From Rhizobiaceae bacterium (GTDB taxonomy: Bacteria > Pseudomonadota > Alphaproteobacteria > Rhizobiales > Rhizobiaceae), in the NCBI GenBank assembly GCA_025698895.1, contig JAILWO010000002.1, forward strand, positions 806,001 to 870,000: a stretch of 64,000 bases of DNA, given 5' to 3'. Of the stretch, positions 55,916 to 64,000 are shown piece after piece (the stretch's first letter is position 1; every line of letters begins with the position of its first letter). A program made the translations under genes and the position numbers. The notes beneath the pieces were generated by a model. That model made no database searches and had not been told where the DNA came from. It saw nothing but the letters and a program-made list of their open reading frames with translations.

Positions 55916-56045
55916 GATATCCTCCTGAACGGGTTCGGCATGCCGGCCGCCTCCGTTGGGGCCGACATGCTGTGGACCGAACGCGCGGGCATCTTTCATG
56001 TTCCTGCATCGCTTCCTAGGTTACCCGTTTTGGTGAAGGACGATC

Positions 56046-56483
56046 ATGCCGCTCAACCTCGTCAAGCTGTGCGTCGGCGCCGAAAGCGTGGAGGACCTCG
56101 AAGCCTGGATCGGCGAGCGCCTGTCGGCCATGCGCGCGCGCGGCGAGCCGGCGGAACCGGTTCACACGACCCGCATGGCGCCGAAGCGCGCGGACGAGCT
56201 GCTTGACGGCGGATCGCTTTACTGGGTCATCAAGGGCAACGTCCAGTGCCGCCAGAAGCTGGCGGCGATCCGCCCGTTCACGGACGCGGAAGGGATCGCG
56301 CGCTGCCGTCTGGTGCTGGAACCGACCGTGGTCCGGACGCAGTGGCAGCCGCGCCGCGCCTTCCAGGGCTGGCGCTATCTCGAGGCGAAGGACGCGCCGG
56401 CCGATCTCCGGCGCGGCGAGGCGGGCCTGCATGCGCTGCCGCCGGACCTGCGTCGCGAGCTTGCCGAACTCGGCCTGCTTTAG
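56046..56483 (+). CDS. DUF1489 family protein
   Basis: 145 residues: MPLNLVKLCVGAESVEDLEAWI, HTTRMAPKRADELLDGGSLYWVIKGNVQCRQKLAAIRPFTDAEGIARCRLVLEPTVVRTQWQPRRAFQGWRYL. This is the DUF1489 family, nearly restricted to Alphaproteobacteria, of unknown function. AAGGA is correctly spaced from the ATG. Single gene upstream of the toxin-antitoxin pair. Confidence 0.92.
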   Translation: MPLNLVKLCVGAESVEDLEAWIGERLSAMRARGEPAEPVHTTRMAPKRADELLDGGSLYWVIKGNVQCRQKLAAIRPFTDAEGIARCRLVLEPTVVRTQWQPRRAFQGWRYLEAKDAPADLRRGEAGLHALPPDLRRELAELGLL

Positions 56484-56522
56484 CGTCCTCGAAAAGGCAT
56501 TTTGACATCACCTCTCTTGCAA

Positions 56523-56560
56523 TGATAGCATTGATTTCAAGAAGAGTTTGATTGATAGCA
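56523..56560 (+). promoter_or_regulatory. candidate FitA operator: paired TGATAGCA sites
   Basis: Two copies of TGATAGCA (56523-56530 and 56553-56560), 30 bp apart, end just before the antitoxin ATG. The first is part of a palindrome CAATG-ATAG-CATTG. TGCTATCA/TGATAGCA is the half-site described for FitAB autoregulation; here the halves are direct rather than inverted. Confidence 0.6.
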
Positions 56561-56562
56561 CA

Positions 56563-56823
56563 ATGCCGGCGGTCACCATTCGAAACCTGTCGAGCGAGAC
56601 GCATCGCGCGCTCAAGGTGCGTGCCGCCCGCAACGGGCGCAGCACCGAGGCCGAGATTCGCGATATACTGGAGAAGGCGGCCCAACCCGAGAGAAGGATC
56701 AGGCTGGGCACCCTTCTGGCCGAGATCGGCCGCGAGGCGAGGCTCACCGAGGAGGAGTGGAGCGCTTTCGACGCGGCGCTGGAGCGCGACGATGCGCCGG
56801 CCGAACCGATCCGTTTCGATTGA
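56563..56823 (+). CDS. FitA-type ribbon-helix-helix antitoxin
   Basis: 86 residues. The N-terminal RHH domain (MPAVTIRNLSSETHRALKVRAARNGRSTEAEIRDILEKAA) is followed by a C-terminal acidic stretch that would cover the toxin. It binds its own operator with the toxin. The stop shares one base with the toxin start (TGATG), the classic coupled arrangement. A TTG at 56548 is an alternative start, but ATG 56563 matches the family. Confidence 0.9.
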   Translation: MPAVTIRNLSSETHRALKVRAARNGRSTEAEIRDILEKAAQPERRIRLGTLLAEIGREARLTEEEWSAFDAALERDDAPAEPIRFD

Positions 56824-57248
56824 TGATCCTTCTCGACACGAACGTCATATCGGAGCCGATGCGCCGCGCACCGGACGCCAACGCGATCGGGTGGATCGAC
56901 GCGCAGGCGGTCGAAACCCTCTTTCTGTCGGCGATCACCGTGGCGGAGCTGCGCTTCGGTATCGCGTCGCTGCCTGCCGGCAAGCGGCGGGAGCGAATGC
57001 GCGCGCGGCTCGAACGGGAGGTATTGCCGGCCTTCGCCGGGCGTATCCTGCCGTTCGACACGGAGGCCAGCGAGACCTATGCGCTCATCATGGCCGGAGC
57101 ACGGGAGAAGGGCAGGGCGATCGCCAGGGCCGACGGATACATCGCCGCGACCGCCTCGCTGCACGGTCTTTCGGTTGCCACGCGTGACACGTCGCCCTTC
57201 GAGGCGGCGGGAGTGGCCGTCATAAACCCTTGGGACGAATCCCACTGA
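56823..57248 (+). CDS. VapC/FitB-type PIN-domain toxin (ribonuclease)
   Basis: 141 residues. PIN acidic residues are D5 (MILLDTNVIS), E42 (TVAELRFG), D104 (RADGYIAA) and D122 (VATRD), all present, so the nuclease site looks intact. FitB-like toxins cleave tRNA or other RNAs and slow growth. Coupled to the FitA-like antitoxin. The pair sits between DUF1489 and the VWA gene. Confidence 0.92.
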   Translation: MILLDTNVISEPMRRAPDANAIGWIDAQAVETLFLSAITVAELRFGIASLPAGKRRERMRARLEREVLPAFAGRILPFDTEASETYALIMAGAREKGRAIARADGYIAATASLHGLSVATRDTSPFEAAGVAVINPWDESH

Positions 57249-57292
57249 GGCGCGGGCTTGCAAGCGGCGGCCGCGCGCCACATTTTGAAGGG

Positions 57293-58024
57293 ATGAGCGC
57301 TTCAAAACCGCCCGCGCCCTCGAAGCCGGCCGACCAGACACCAGCCGAACGGTCGCGGTCGTCTGATATCGCGGATTTCGTCCGCCAGGCGGAGACCATG
57401 CGCAAGTCCGCGACGGGCAAGGGACGCTTGGTGCTGGCGCTTGACGCCACGATGAGCCGGCAGCCGACCTGGGATCTTGCGTGTTCACTGCAGGCGGAGA
57501 TGTTCGATGCCGTGGGTCGCGCCGGCCGCCTCGACGTCCAGCTCGTCTATTTTCGTGGCTTTGGCGAATGCAGGTCGTCGCGCTTCGTGTCGAACACCGA
57601 CCAGCTCAAGTCGCTGATGACCCGGATCGACTGCCGCGGCGGCATGACCCAGATTTCGAAAGTTCTCTCGCATGGCCTGAAGGAGAACGCGCGCGAGCGC
57701 GTGAACGCTATCGTCTATATCGGCGACGCCATGGAGGAGAATGTCGACGAACTGTGCCGGAAGGCAGGCGAACTGGGCCTGCATGGCGTGCCGGTCTTTA
57801 TCTTTCAGGAGGGCAGGGACGCGGCCGTCGAACGCGCCTTCCGCGAGATCGCGCGACTTTCGAAAGGCGCCTGGTTCCGGTTCGACCGCGACGCGGCCAG
57901 CCTACTGGCCAAGCTCCTGTCGACCATCGCGGTCTACGCCACTGGCGGGCTGAAGGCGCTGGAGGCGCGCGGCACCGCCGAGGACCGACTGCTGATCGGG
58001 CATCTGCGCCCCGGCAAGGACTGA
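57293..58024 (+). CDS. VWA-like domain protein paired with a membrane J-protein
   Basis: 243 residues. After a Pro/Ser-rich leader the core is RLVLALDATMSRQPTWDLACSLQAEMFDAVGRAGRLDVQLVYFRGFGECRSSRFVSNTDQLKSLMTRIDCRGGMTQISKVL, IVYIGDAMEEN and GVPVFIFQEGRDAAVERAFREIARLSKGAWFRFD: a Rossmann-like VWA fold with a partial MIDAS (LDATMSRQ instead of DxSxS; T in GGMTQ). Cytosolic, no signal peptide. It stops seven bases before the J-protein gene; this order recurs in alphaproteobacteria (recalled), but function is unknown. Confidence 0.82.
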   Translation: MSASKPPAPSKPADQTPAERSRSSDIADFVRQAETMRKSATGKGRLVLALDATMSRQPTWDLACSLQAEMFDAVGRAGRLDVQLVYFRGFGECRSSRFVSNTDQLKSLMTRIDCRGGMTQISKVLSHGLKENARERVNAIVYIGDAMEENVDELCRKAGELGLHGVPVFIFQEGRDAAVERAFREIARLSKGAWFRFDRDAASLLAKLLSTIAVYATGGLKALEARGTAEDRLLIGHLRPGKD

Positions 58025-58031
58025 CAAGGCC

Positions 58032-58727
58032 ATGGCCTGGCTGTTCTATGCCTTCGCGCTGCTCCTGGCCCTGTCGGGGCTGGGCTTCGTGTTCCTGCGC
58101 GCCGACCCGGCGCGGATCGCGGGCACGGTCAACGTCGTGGGACCCGTCATCCTCGGCGCGGTCGGTCTGGCGCTGACGCTGATCGGCAGGGCGGGATTGG
58201 GCGGCATGGCCCTGTCGGGGGCGGCGGCGTGGTATCTGTCCGCCCGCAGGCGCCAAAGCTTCAGCCGAACACCGGGACGGAGCTCGACGGTGCGGACGGC
58301 AGCGCTGGAGATGGAGCTGGATCACGACACCGGCGGATTGGACGGCGTGGTGCTCGCCGGCACGATGGAGGGCAGGCGGCTCGCCGATCTCGACCTCGAG
58401 ACGTTGAAGTCGCTTCTCGTCGAACTCGGTTCCGACGAGGACAGCCGCCGGCTACTCGAGACGTATCTTGACGGCCGCTTTCCCGTCTGGCGCGACGACG
58501 CCGAGGCGCACGACGGCGCGCGGGAAGGAAGCGCGCCAGGATCTGGCCCCATGACTGAGCAGGAGGCCTATGAGATCCTTGGTCTTGAACCGGGGGCCAG
58601 CGCCGCCGACATCCGCAAGGCCCATCGCCGCCTGATGCAGCGGGTTCACCCCGACCACGGCGGCACGTCCTTTCTTGCGGCGCGGATCAACGAAGCCAAG
58701 GACTTTCTTCTCGCCCAACACAGATAG
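58032..58727 (+). CDS. membrane-anchored J-domain (DnaJ-like) protein
   Basis: 231 residues. Two N-terminal helices (MAWLFYAFALLLALSGLGFVFL; ILGAVGLALTLIGRAGLGGMALSGAAAWYLS), a middle segment, and a C-terminal J domain (MTEQEAYEILGLEPGASAADIRKAHRRLMQRVHPDHGGTSFLAARINEAKDFLL) with an intact HPD. It resembles TIM14/Pam18-type topology: a membrane protein recruiting Hsp70 (DnaK). The partner is unknown. In operon with the VWA gene. Confidence 0.88.
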   Translation: MAWLFYAFALLLALSGLGFVFLRADPARIAGTVNVVGPVILGAVGLALTLIGRAGLGGMALSGAAAWYLSARRRQSFSRTPGRSSTVRTAALEMELDHDTGGLDGVVLAGTMEGRRLADLDLETLKSLLVELGSDEDSRRLLETYLDGRFPVWRDDAEAHDGAREGSAPGSGPMTEQEAYEILGLEPGASAADIRKAHRRLMQRVHPDHGGTSFLAARINEAKDFLLAQHR

Positions 58728-58786
58728 CTCCCCTCGACTCTGAACAAACCGGGTTGCCGGTGCCGCGTCGACGCGCGGCGCCGGCG

Positions 58787-60118
58787 TCACTGCTGGACGG
58801 CGTAGCAGGCGATGCTGCGCTTCTTGAGCTGACCGCAGGTCGCCCAGGCCTGATCCTTCGATTTGAACCCGCCGTAGCGGGCCCGGTAGAAGGTCGTGCC
58901 CTTGTGCTGGAACTCCTCGGTGAAGGCGGACGCGTCGGCGAGGATGGCCGCCGCCTTGTCGGTCGTCTTCGACAGGAAGGCGACGGCCTCCGGCTCGCTG
59001 GGCAGCGAGGCGACCTGGATGGCCCAGCCGGACGGCCTGGTGGAGGAGGTGGACAGAGGATCGACATCCCCCTGCGGCGTGACGTCGCCCGCCGGGGCCG
59101 CCGCTCCGGCGATCGCCTCGACGGCGGGGGCGGGATCGGGCGCGGCCGCATAGGCCACGGCAACCGCCTCGCCCGGGCGCTCGGCCGGGACCGGAGCGCC
59201 GGCCTTCGGCAGCGCGACCGCGCCGGCCGCGACCACCGTCGAGCCCGAATTGATGACGCGCTTGGCCACAAGCGGGCCGTTGTCGCGGCGCGAGGCCTTG
59301 GGCAACCATGTGCGGATCAGTTCGGCCATGTGGGCGTCGCGGCTCTTGCCCGTGCGGCCACCCATGACGACGGCGACGACGCTGCGGCCATTGTCCCGGA
59401 CCGAGGACACGAGATTGAAGCCGGAGGCGCGGATATAGCCGGTCTTTATGCCGTCCACGCCCTTGACCGACCCAAGCAGGCGGTTGTGGTTGCGCATCAC
59501 GCTCTTGCCGAACTTGAACGAGCGCGTGGAGAAATAGCCGTAATACTCCGGATAGTGCTCGCGCAGCGCCAGGCCGAGGACCGCCATGTCGCGAGCCGTC
59601 GTGCGCTGCTCCGGATCCGGCAGGCCCGAAGCGTTGCGGAAGGTCGTGGACTTCATGCCGAGCTGACGCGCCTTGGCGGTCATTTGGCGCGCGAAACTGG
59701 CTTCGGATCCGGCGAGCATTTCGCCCAGCGCGGCCGCCGCGTCGTTGGCGGACTTCGTGACCAGCGAGAGGATGGCCTGCTCGACGGTGATCGATCCGCC
59801 GGCGCTGACACCGATCTTCGTGGGCGGGCGGGCGGCCGCCTGCGCCGAGAACGTCACCCTCGTCGACTTCGAGATGCGGCCCGCGGTGAGCGCCTCGAAC
59901 GTCATGTAGAGCGTCATCATCTTGGTCAGCGAGGCCGGATAACGCATCTCGTCCGCGTTACGGGCGAACAGCGTTTCGCCCGTATTGGCGTCGACCACGA
60001 TCGCGGCGTATTTTGGGTTGGCCATGACCGGCTGCAGGCTCGCAAGGAAGAGCGAAGCCGCCAGGGTGAGGATGAGGGGGATCAATGGAAGGCGGGGGGA
60101 ACGCGATGCCGGACGCAC
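58787..60118 (-). CDS. D-alanyl-D-alanine carboxypeptidase (DacF-like) with SPOR domain
   Basis: 443 residues. An N-terminal signal segment (RLPLIPLILTLAASLFLASLQPVMA) is followed by a serine peptidase S11 domain with SLTK (ASLTKMMTLY), SAND and KTG (KTGYIRASGFN). A C-terminal SPOR domain (GWAIQVASLPSEPEAVAFLSKTT...FYRARYGGFKSKDQAWATC) would bind denuded glycan at the septum. It trims pentapeptide stems in the periplasm. The GTG at 60118 has GAAGGAA at good spacing, which decides against the open frame to 60229. Confidence 0.92.
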   Translation of the reverse strand: MRPASRSPRLPLIPLILTLAASLFLASLQPVMANPKYAAIVVDANTGETLFARNADEMRYPASLTKMMTLYMTFEALTAGRISKSTRVTFSAQAAARPPTKIGVSAGGSITVEQAILSLVTKSANDAAAALGEMLAGSEASFARQMTAKARQLGMKSTTFRNASGLPDPEQRTTARDMAVLGLALREHYPEYYGYFSTRSFKFGKSVMRNHNRLLGSVKGVDGIKTGYIRASGFNLVSSVRDNGRSVVAVVMGGRTGKSRDAHMAELIRTWLPKASRRDNGPLVAKRVINSGSTVVAAGAVALPKAGAPVPAERPGEAVAVAYAAAPDPAPAVEAIAGAAAPAGDVTPQGDVDPLSTSSTRPSGWAIQVASLPSEPEAVAFLSKTTDKAAAILADASAFTEEFQHKGTTFYRARYGGFKSKDQAWATCGQLKKRSIACYAVQQ

Positions 60119-60288
60119 TGCAATTTCCTTCGTCGTTCGGTGTTTGTCGATTGGGTCGTCCCTGACGATCGCGAACGGTATGGCAACGTTGATTACCAAT
60201 CCGTTTATGGTAAGCGGATCGTTCACCATTCCGGGCGGATTTTCATCGAATCCGACGCGGCCCGGAAAGCCGGCGAATCACGCGGCTA

Positions 60289-60330
60289 TTGACTTTTTTG
60301 TGCATTGCACACTAAATTATGTGCATCGCA
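60289..60330 (+). promoter_or_regulatory. phasin promoter with GTGCA palindrome
   Basis: TTGACT (60289-60294) and TAAATT (60313-60318), 18 bases apart, form a sigma-70-type promoter. GTGCATTGCAC (60300-60310) is a perfect 5-bp inverted repeat between the boxes, and GTGCATCGCA (60321-60330) repeats it downstream. TGC-rich sites of this kind fit PhaR-type regulators of phasin genes (inference). Confidence 0.6.
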
Positions 60331-60378
60331 TCAGGCGCGACGCGGTTCCCCTCCCGAACTATCCGAAGGAAATTCGAC

Positions 60379-60708
60379 ATGATGCAGTCGTTCGAAGGCT
60401 TCAACGCCTATGGCAAGGACATGATGGACACCGGCCTCAAGAGCTTCGCCTCGCTCTCCAAGGGCATGCAGGCGATCGCCGTCGAGGCGACCGAGTACTC
60501 GAAGAAGTCGTTCGAGAACGGCAGCGCGGCCGTGGAGAAAATGGTCGCGGCGAAATCGCCCGAGAAGGCGCTCGAAGTCCAGGCCGACTACGCCAAGCAG
60601 GCCTACGAGTCCTTCGTGGCCGAGATGACCAAGGTGGGCGAGATGTATGCCGACCTGGCCAAGGATGTCTACCAGCCCTTCGAGGCGGCGATCGCCAAGT
60701 CCAAGTAA
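60379..60708 (+). CDS. phasin
   Basis: 109 residues: [109 protein letters not shown]. An amphipathic helical protein with the [18 protein letters not shown] phasin motif. It coats polyhydroxyalkanoate granules, implying the host stores PHA. AAGGA precedes the ATG. Own promoter and terminator. Confidence 0.93.
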   Translation: MMQSFEGFNAYGKDMMDTGLKSFASLSKGMQAIAVEATEYSKKSFENGSAAVEKMVAAKSPEKALEVQADYAKQAYESFVAEMTKVGEMYADLAKDVYQPFEAAIAKSK

Positions 60709-60753
60709 GCCTCTCAAGTCCCGATGCCGGACCGCCGCGGTCCGGCGCGACGA

Positions 60754-60780
60754 GCCCGGCCGCGCGCCGGGCTTTTTATT
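60754..60780 (+). terminator. rho-independent terminator after the phasin gene
   Basis: GCCCGGC and GCCGGGC pair around CGCGC, followed by TTTTTATT. A second hairpin (CCGGACCG/CGGTCCGG, 60727-60745) precedes it. Confidence 0.88.
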
Positions 60781-60934
60781 GCGCGCGACACGCCGCAAGA
60801 TGCGCTTGCCAGCGCAAACGAACACCTTACAATCAGACCATGACGACCTACATATCGCTTCCGGGATGGACGCGGTGACAAGGAATTCGAGGTTGGCGGC
60901 GGCAGAGTGGGCTCCGGGCTCGGGCGGAGCAAGA

Positions 60935-61264
60935 ATGCAGGCGGCGGACGGCGATGGTGCTGGTTCGGGCCGCGGCACGGCGGTGATAACCCGTACCAAG
61001 ACCCGCACGAAGAAGCCGAGCCTGTACCGCGTCCTGCTGCTGAACGACGACTACACCCCAATGGAATTCGTGGTCCACGTATTGGAGCGCTTTTTTCAGA
61101 AGGACAGGGAGGCGGCGACCCGCATCATGCTCCACGTTCACAATCACGGAGTGGGCGAATGCGGGGTCTATACATTCGAGGTGGCCGAGACCAAAGTGTC
61201 TCAGGTCATGGATTTCGCCCGTCAGCATCAGCATCCGCTGCAATGCGTGATGGAGAAGAAATGA
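60935..61264 (+). CDS. clpS: ATP-dependent Clp protease adaptor ClpS
   Basis: 109 residues. A flexible N-terminus ([29 protein letters not shown]) is followed by the ClpS core [79 protein letters not shown], with the N-degron pocket residues ([16 protein letters not shown]). It delivers N-end-rule substrates to ClpA. An earlier in-frame ATG at 60866 is possible, but GGAG lies before 60935. Ten bp upstream of clpA. Confidence 0.94.
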   Translation: MQAADGDGAGSGRGTAVITRTKTRTKKPSLYRVLLLNDDYTPMEFVVHVLERFFQKDREAATRIMLHVHNHGVGECGVYTFEVAETKVSQVMDFARQHQHPLQCVMEKK

Positions 61265-61273
61265 GAGGTACGT

Positions 61274-63736
61274 ATGCCGGCATTCTCGCCAGGCCTTGAG
61301 AAGGCGCTTCACCAGGCGCTGACCTTCGCCAATGAACGACATCACGAATATGCGACGCTGGAGCATCTGCTGCTGGCGCTGGTCGACGACCAGGACGCGG
61401 CATCCGTCATGCGCGCCTGCAATGTCGACATCGACGAGCTGCGCAACACCCTGACCAACTATATCGATGCCGAACTCGACAATCTGATCACCGGCTACGA
61501 CGAGGATTCCAAGCCCACGGCGGGCTTCCAGCGCGTGATCCAGCGCGCCGTCATCCACGTCCAATCCTCCGGGCGCGAGGAAGTGTCGGGCGCCAACGTG
61601 CTGGTGGCGATCTTCGCCGAGCGCGAGAGCCACGCCGCCTACTTCCTGCAGGAACAGCAGATGACCCGCTACGACGCGGTCAACTACATCTCGCACGGCA
61701 TCGCCAAGAGGCCTGGCGCCAACGAGCCGCGCCCGCCGCGCGGCGCCGACGAGGAGCCGGCCGGCCAGCAGGGCGAGCAGGAGGAGGCCCCCAAGAAGAA
61801 GCAGCAGGACGCGCTGACCGCCTACTGCATCGACCTCAACAAGAAGGCGCGGTCGGGCAAGATCGATCCGCTGATCGGCCGCGAGACGGAGATCAGCCGC
61901 ACGATCCAGGTCCTGTGCCGTCGCTCCAAGAACAATCCGCTCTATGTCGGCGATCCGGGCGTGGGCAAGACGGCGATCGCCGAGGGCCTGGCCAAGCGCA
62001 TCGTGGAAGGCGAGGTGCCGGAGGTGCTGCGCGATTCCACCATCTTTGCGCTCGATATGGGCACGCTGCTCGCCGGCACGCGCTATCGCGGCGACTTCGA
62101 GGAGCGGTTGAAGCAGGTGGTGAAGGAGCTCGAGGACTATCCGGGCGCCATCCTGTTCATCGACGAGATCCACACGGTGATCGGCGCCGGCGCCACCTCG
62201 GGCGGCGCGATGGACGCCTCCAACCTTCTCAAACCCGCCCTCTCGTCGGGCGCGATCCGCTGCATCGGCTCCACGACCTACAAGGAGTTCCGCCAGTTCT
62301 TCGAGAAGGATCGCGCGCTGGTGCGCCGGTTCCAGAAGATCGACGTCAACGAGCCGACGGTCGACGACGCGATCGCGATCATGAAGGGCCTCAAGCCCTA
62401 CTACGAGAACTTCCACAAGGTGCGCTACACCAACGACGCCATCAAGGCGGCCGTGGAACTGTCGGCGCGCTACATCTCCGACCGTAAGCTGCCCGACAAG
62501 GCGATCGACGTGATCGACGAGACGGGCGCCTCGCAGATGCTGCTGCCCGAGAACCGCCGCCGCAAGACGATCTCCGTCAAGGAGATCGAGGCCACGATCG
62601 CCACCATGGCGCGAATCCCGCCGAAGACCGTGACGGCCGACGACGAGAAGGTGCTGTCGGGGCTGGAGGCGGAGCTGAAGCGGGTGGTCTACGGGCAAGA
62701 CACGGCGATCACGGCGCTGGCATCGTCGATCAAGCTGGCGCGGGCCGGCCTGCGCGAGCCCGAGAAGCCGATCGGCGCCTATCTGTTCTCCGGCCCGACC
62801 GGCGTCGGCAAGACCGAGGTCGCCAAGCAGCTCGCGACGTCGCTGGGCGTGGAACTGCTGCGCTTCGACATGTCCGAATACATGGAGCGCCACACGGTCA
62901 GCCGGCTGATCGGCGCACCTCCGGGCTATGTCGGCTTCGACCAGGGCGGTCTCCTGACCGACGGCGTGGACCAGCATCCGCACTGCGTGCTTCTGCTCGA
63001 CGAGATCGAGAAGGCGCATCCCGACCTGTTCAACATCCTGTTGCAGGTGATGGATCACGGCAAGCTGACCGACCACAACGGCAAGAAGATCGACTTCCGC
63101 AACGTCATCCTGATCATGACGACCAATGCCGGTGCGTCGGACATGGCCAAGGCCGCGATCGGCTTCGGCTCGTCCAAGCGCGAGGGCGACGATCTGGAGG
63201 CGATCAACCGGCTGTTCACGCCGGAATTCCGCAACCGTCTCGATGCCGTCATTCCCTTCGGCTCGCTGCCGGTGCCGGTTATCCATCAGGTCGTGCAGAA
63301 ATTCGTCATGCAGCTCGAGGCGCAGCTCGCCGAGCGCGGGGTTACCTTCGATCTCTCGCAGGAGGCGGTCGAATGGCTGGCCGATAAGGGCTATGACGAG
63401 AAGATGGGCGCCCGCCCGCTGGGCCGGGTCATCCAGGAGCACATCAAGAAGCCGCTCGCCGACGAGGTGCTGTTCGGCCGCCTGAAGAAGGGCGGCACCG
63501 TCCGCGTCACCGTCGAGAAGAAGGACACCGGCGAGACCGGCCTGAAGCTCGACGCAGTGGCCGACGAGGTGCCCGTCAAGCCGAAGAAGGAGGTCGAGCG
63601 CAAGCCGTCTCCGCCACGCAGGAAGAAGGCGAAAACCGCCTCGAAGCCCAAGGCCGCGGCCAAATCGCCGCCGCCGGCGCCGGAAGGCGACAACCGCAAG
63701 CGCAGCATCGTTCCACAACTGCCGCGCAAGGGCTGA
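61274..63736 (+). CDS. clpA: ATP-dependent Clp protease ATP-binding subunit ClpA
   Basis: 820 residues. N-domain about 1-140 ([37 protein letters not shown]). AAA+ module 1 has GDPGVGKTA, and module 2 [15 protein letters not shown] with [31 protein letters not shown] Lys/Pro-rich tail (from about residue 770, [26 protein letters not shown]) extends beyond the E. coli protein. It unfolds substrates for ClpP and pairs with the adjacent ClpS. The antisense frame of 956 codons is a shadow. Confidence 0.97.
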   Translation: MPAFSPGLEKALHQALTFANERHHEYATLEHLLLALVDDQDAASVMRACNVDIDELRNTLTNYIDAELDNLITGYDEDSKPTAGFQRVIQRAVIHVQSSGREEVSGANVLVAIFAERESHAAYFLQEQQMTRYDAVNYISHGIAKRPGANEPRPPRGADEEPAGQQGEQEEAPKKKQQDALTAYCIDLNKKARSGKIDPLIGRETEISRTIQVLCRRSKNNPLYVGDPGVGKTAIAEGLAKRIVEGEVPEVLRDSTIFALDMGTLLAGTRYRGDFEERLKQVVKELEDYPGAILFIDEIHTVIGAGATSGGAMDASNLLKPALSSGAIRCIGSTTYKEFRQFFEKDRALVRRFQKIDVNEPTVDDAIAIMKGLKPYYENFHKVRYTNDAIKAAVELSARYISDRKLPDKAIDVIDETGASQMLLPENRRRKTISVKEIEATIATMARIPPKTVTADDEKVLSGLEAELKRVVYGQDTAITALASSIKLARAGLREPEKPIGAYLFSGPTGVGKTEVAKQLATSLGVELLRFDMSEYMERHTVSRLIGAPPGYVGFDQGGLLTDGVDQHPHCVLLLDEIEKAHPDLFNILLQVMDHGKLTDHNGKKIDFRNVILIMTTNAGASDMAKAAIGFGSSKREGDDLEAINRLFTPEFRNRLDAVIPFGSLPVPVIHQVVQKFVMQLEAQLAERGVTFDLSQEAVEWLADKGYDEKMGARPLGRVIQEHIKKPLADEVLFGRLKKGGTVRVTVEKKDTGETGLKLDAVADEVPVKPKKEVERKPSPPRRKKAKTASKPKAAAKSPPPAPEGDNRKRSIVPQLPRKG

Positions 63737-63766
63737 GGCGGGGCTGACAGTAGCTGAAACCTGAAA

Positions 63767-63796
63767 CGGGCGGCGTCATGAAGCGCCGCCTGTTTT
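63767..63796 (+). terminator. rho-independent terminator after clpA
   Basis: GGCGGCG and CGCCGCC pair around TCATGAAG, followed by TGTTTT. About 30 bases after the clpA stop. Confidence 0.82.
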
Positions 63797-63878
63797 CATT
63801 GGCGGCGTGCGTGCCAAGCATTGGTGCAGTGCGAATTCGCCGTCGCAACCTCGTGGTACGCATGCTAACCGGAGCGGG

Positions 63879-64000
63879 ATGCGACATCCCGACACGGCCG
63901 ATGCCGGAGAGGCCGGCCAGGCACGACACTGGTTCCTGCGCGGCGTCCTGGCCGCCGTCTCGATCCCCGCGCTGATCCTGGCGACGGCCTTCGTCGGCTT
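63879..64000 (+). CDS. AzlC family branched-chain amino acid permease, 5' part
   Basis: Only the first 40 codons are inside the window: MRHPDTADAGEAGQARHWFLRGVLAAVSIPALILATAFVG. WFLRGVLAAVSIPALILATAFVGF is the typical first-helix region of AzlC permeases, which with AzlD export branched-chain amino acids, and azlC follows clpA in many rhizobia (recalled). GGAGCGGG directly before the ATG supports the start. Confidence 0.7.
   Translation, partial: MRHPDTADAGEAGQARHWFLRGVLAAVSIPALILATAFVG

Noticed and set aside
60848-63718. 956-codon open frame on the minus strand
   Set aside because: It lies opposite clpS-clpA; it has low-complexity Leu/Arg/His-rich translation and no recognisable domain.

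Overview
The window is high-GC chromosomal DNA of an alphaproteobacterium, most likely a Hyphomicrobiales (Rhizobiales) member near Mesorhizobium or other Phyllobacteriaceae. The evidence is a pair of BA14K-family secreted proteins, a DUF1489 protein, a phasin, the clpS-clpA-azlC order, a catalytically dead dihydroorotase beside pyrB, and LexA boxes of the alphaproteobacterial GAAC-N7-GAAC type. No rRNA, tRNA or CRISPR array is visible.

Layout. 1-370: 5' part of a secreted caspase-like protein. 520-10834: an exopolysaccharide locus. A minus-strand series encodes an outer-membrane export lipoprotein, a GT4 glycosyltransferase, an initiating phosphoglycosyltransferase, a polymerase/ligase and a UDP-sugar epimerase/decarboxylase. 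It is divergent from a Wzz/GumC co-polymerase, followed by a GNAT acyltransferase and a polysaccharide deacetylase. The set resembles holdfast or unipolar-polysaccharide loci. 10841-18633: housekeeping genes (DUF2842, DoxX, heme A synthase, argC, speB, rpsI-rplM, nnr, DUF72). 18726-21319: a small membrane protein, an intergenic palindromic repeat, two tandem BA14K genes and an AT-richer orphan gene.

21498-31813: uvrA and ssb, divergent and each with a LexA box, but about 6.9 kb apart. Between them lie a gene-free hairpin-rich stretch, a MocR regulator with an EamA exporter and a paiB remnant, a MATE pump, and a membrane cytochrome c with a DUF305 protein. 31933-34269: a three-gene cassette (ABM-like, NTF2-like, AhpD-like) divergent from a LysR gene. 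34428-38010: a kinase-like/methyltransferase fusion, a small YLDPGTGS membrane protein and an alkaline-phosphatase-superfamily membrane protein. 38007-41270: two metallophosphoesterases and an MFS transporter. 41382-45471: dprA, plsY, pyrC-like and pyrB on the minus strand.

45616-64000: an AidB-like acyl-CoA dehydrogenase, AEC transporter, ruvX, an UPF0173 hydrolase, gatC-GNAT-gatA, YdcF, a 55-residue membrane peptide, sdaA, dodecin, DUF1489, a FitAB/VapBC toxin-antitoxin pair, a VWA + membrane-J-protein pair, a DacF-type carboxypeptidase, phasin, clpS, clpA and the start of azlC.

Most of the window is stable core genome. The accessory or unusual parts are the polysaccharide locus, the 19-21 kb stretch, the uvrA-ssb insertion, the 34-38 kb envelope triad and the toxin-antitoxin pair.
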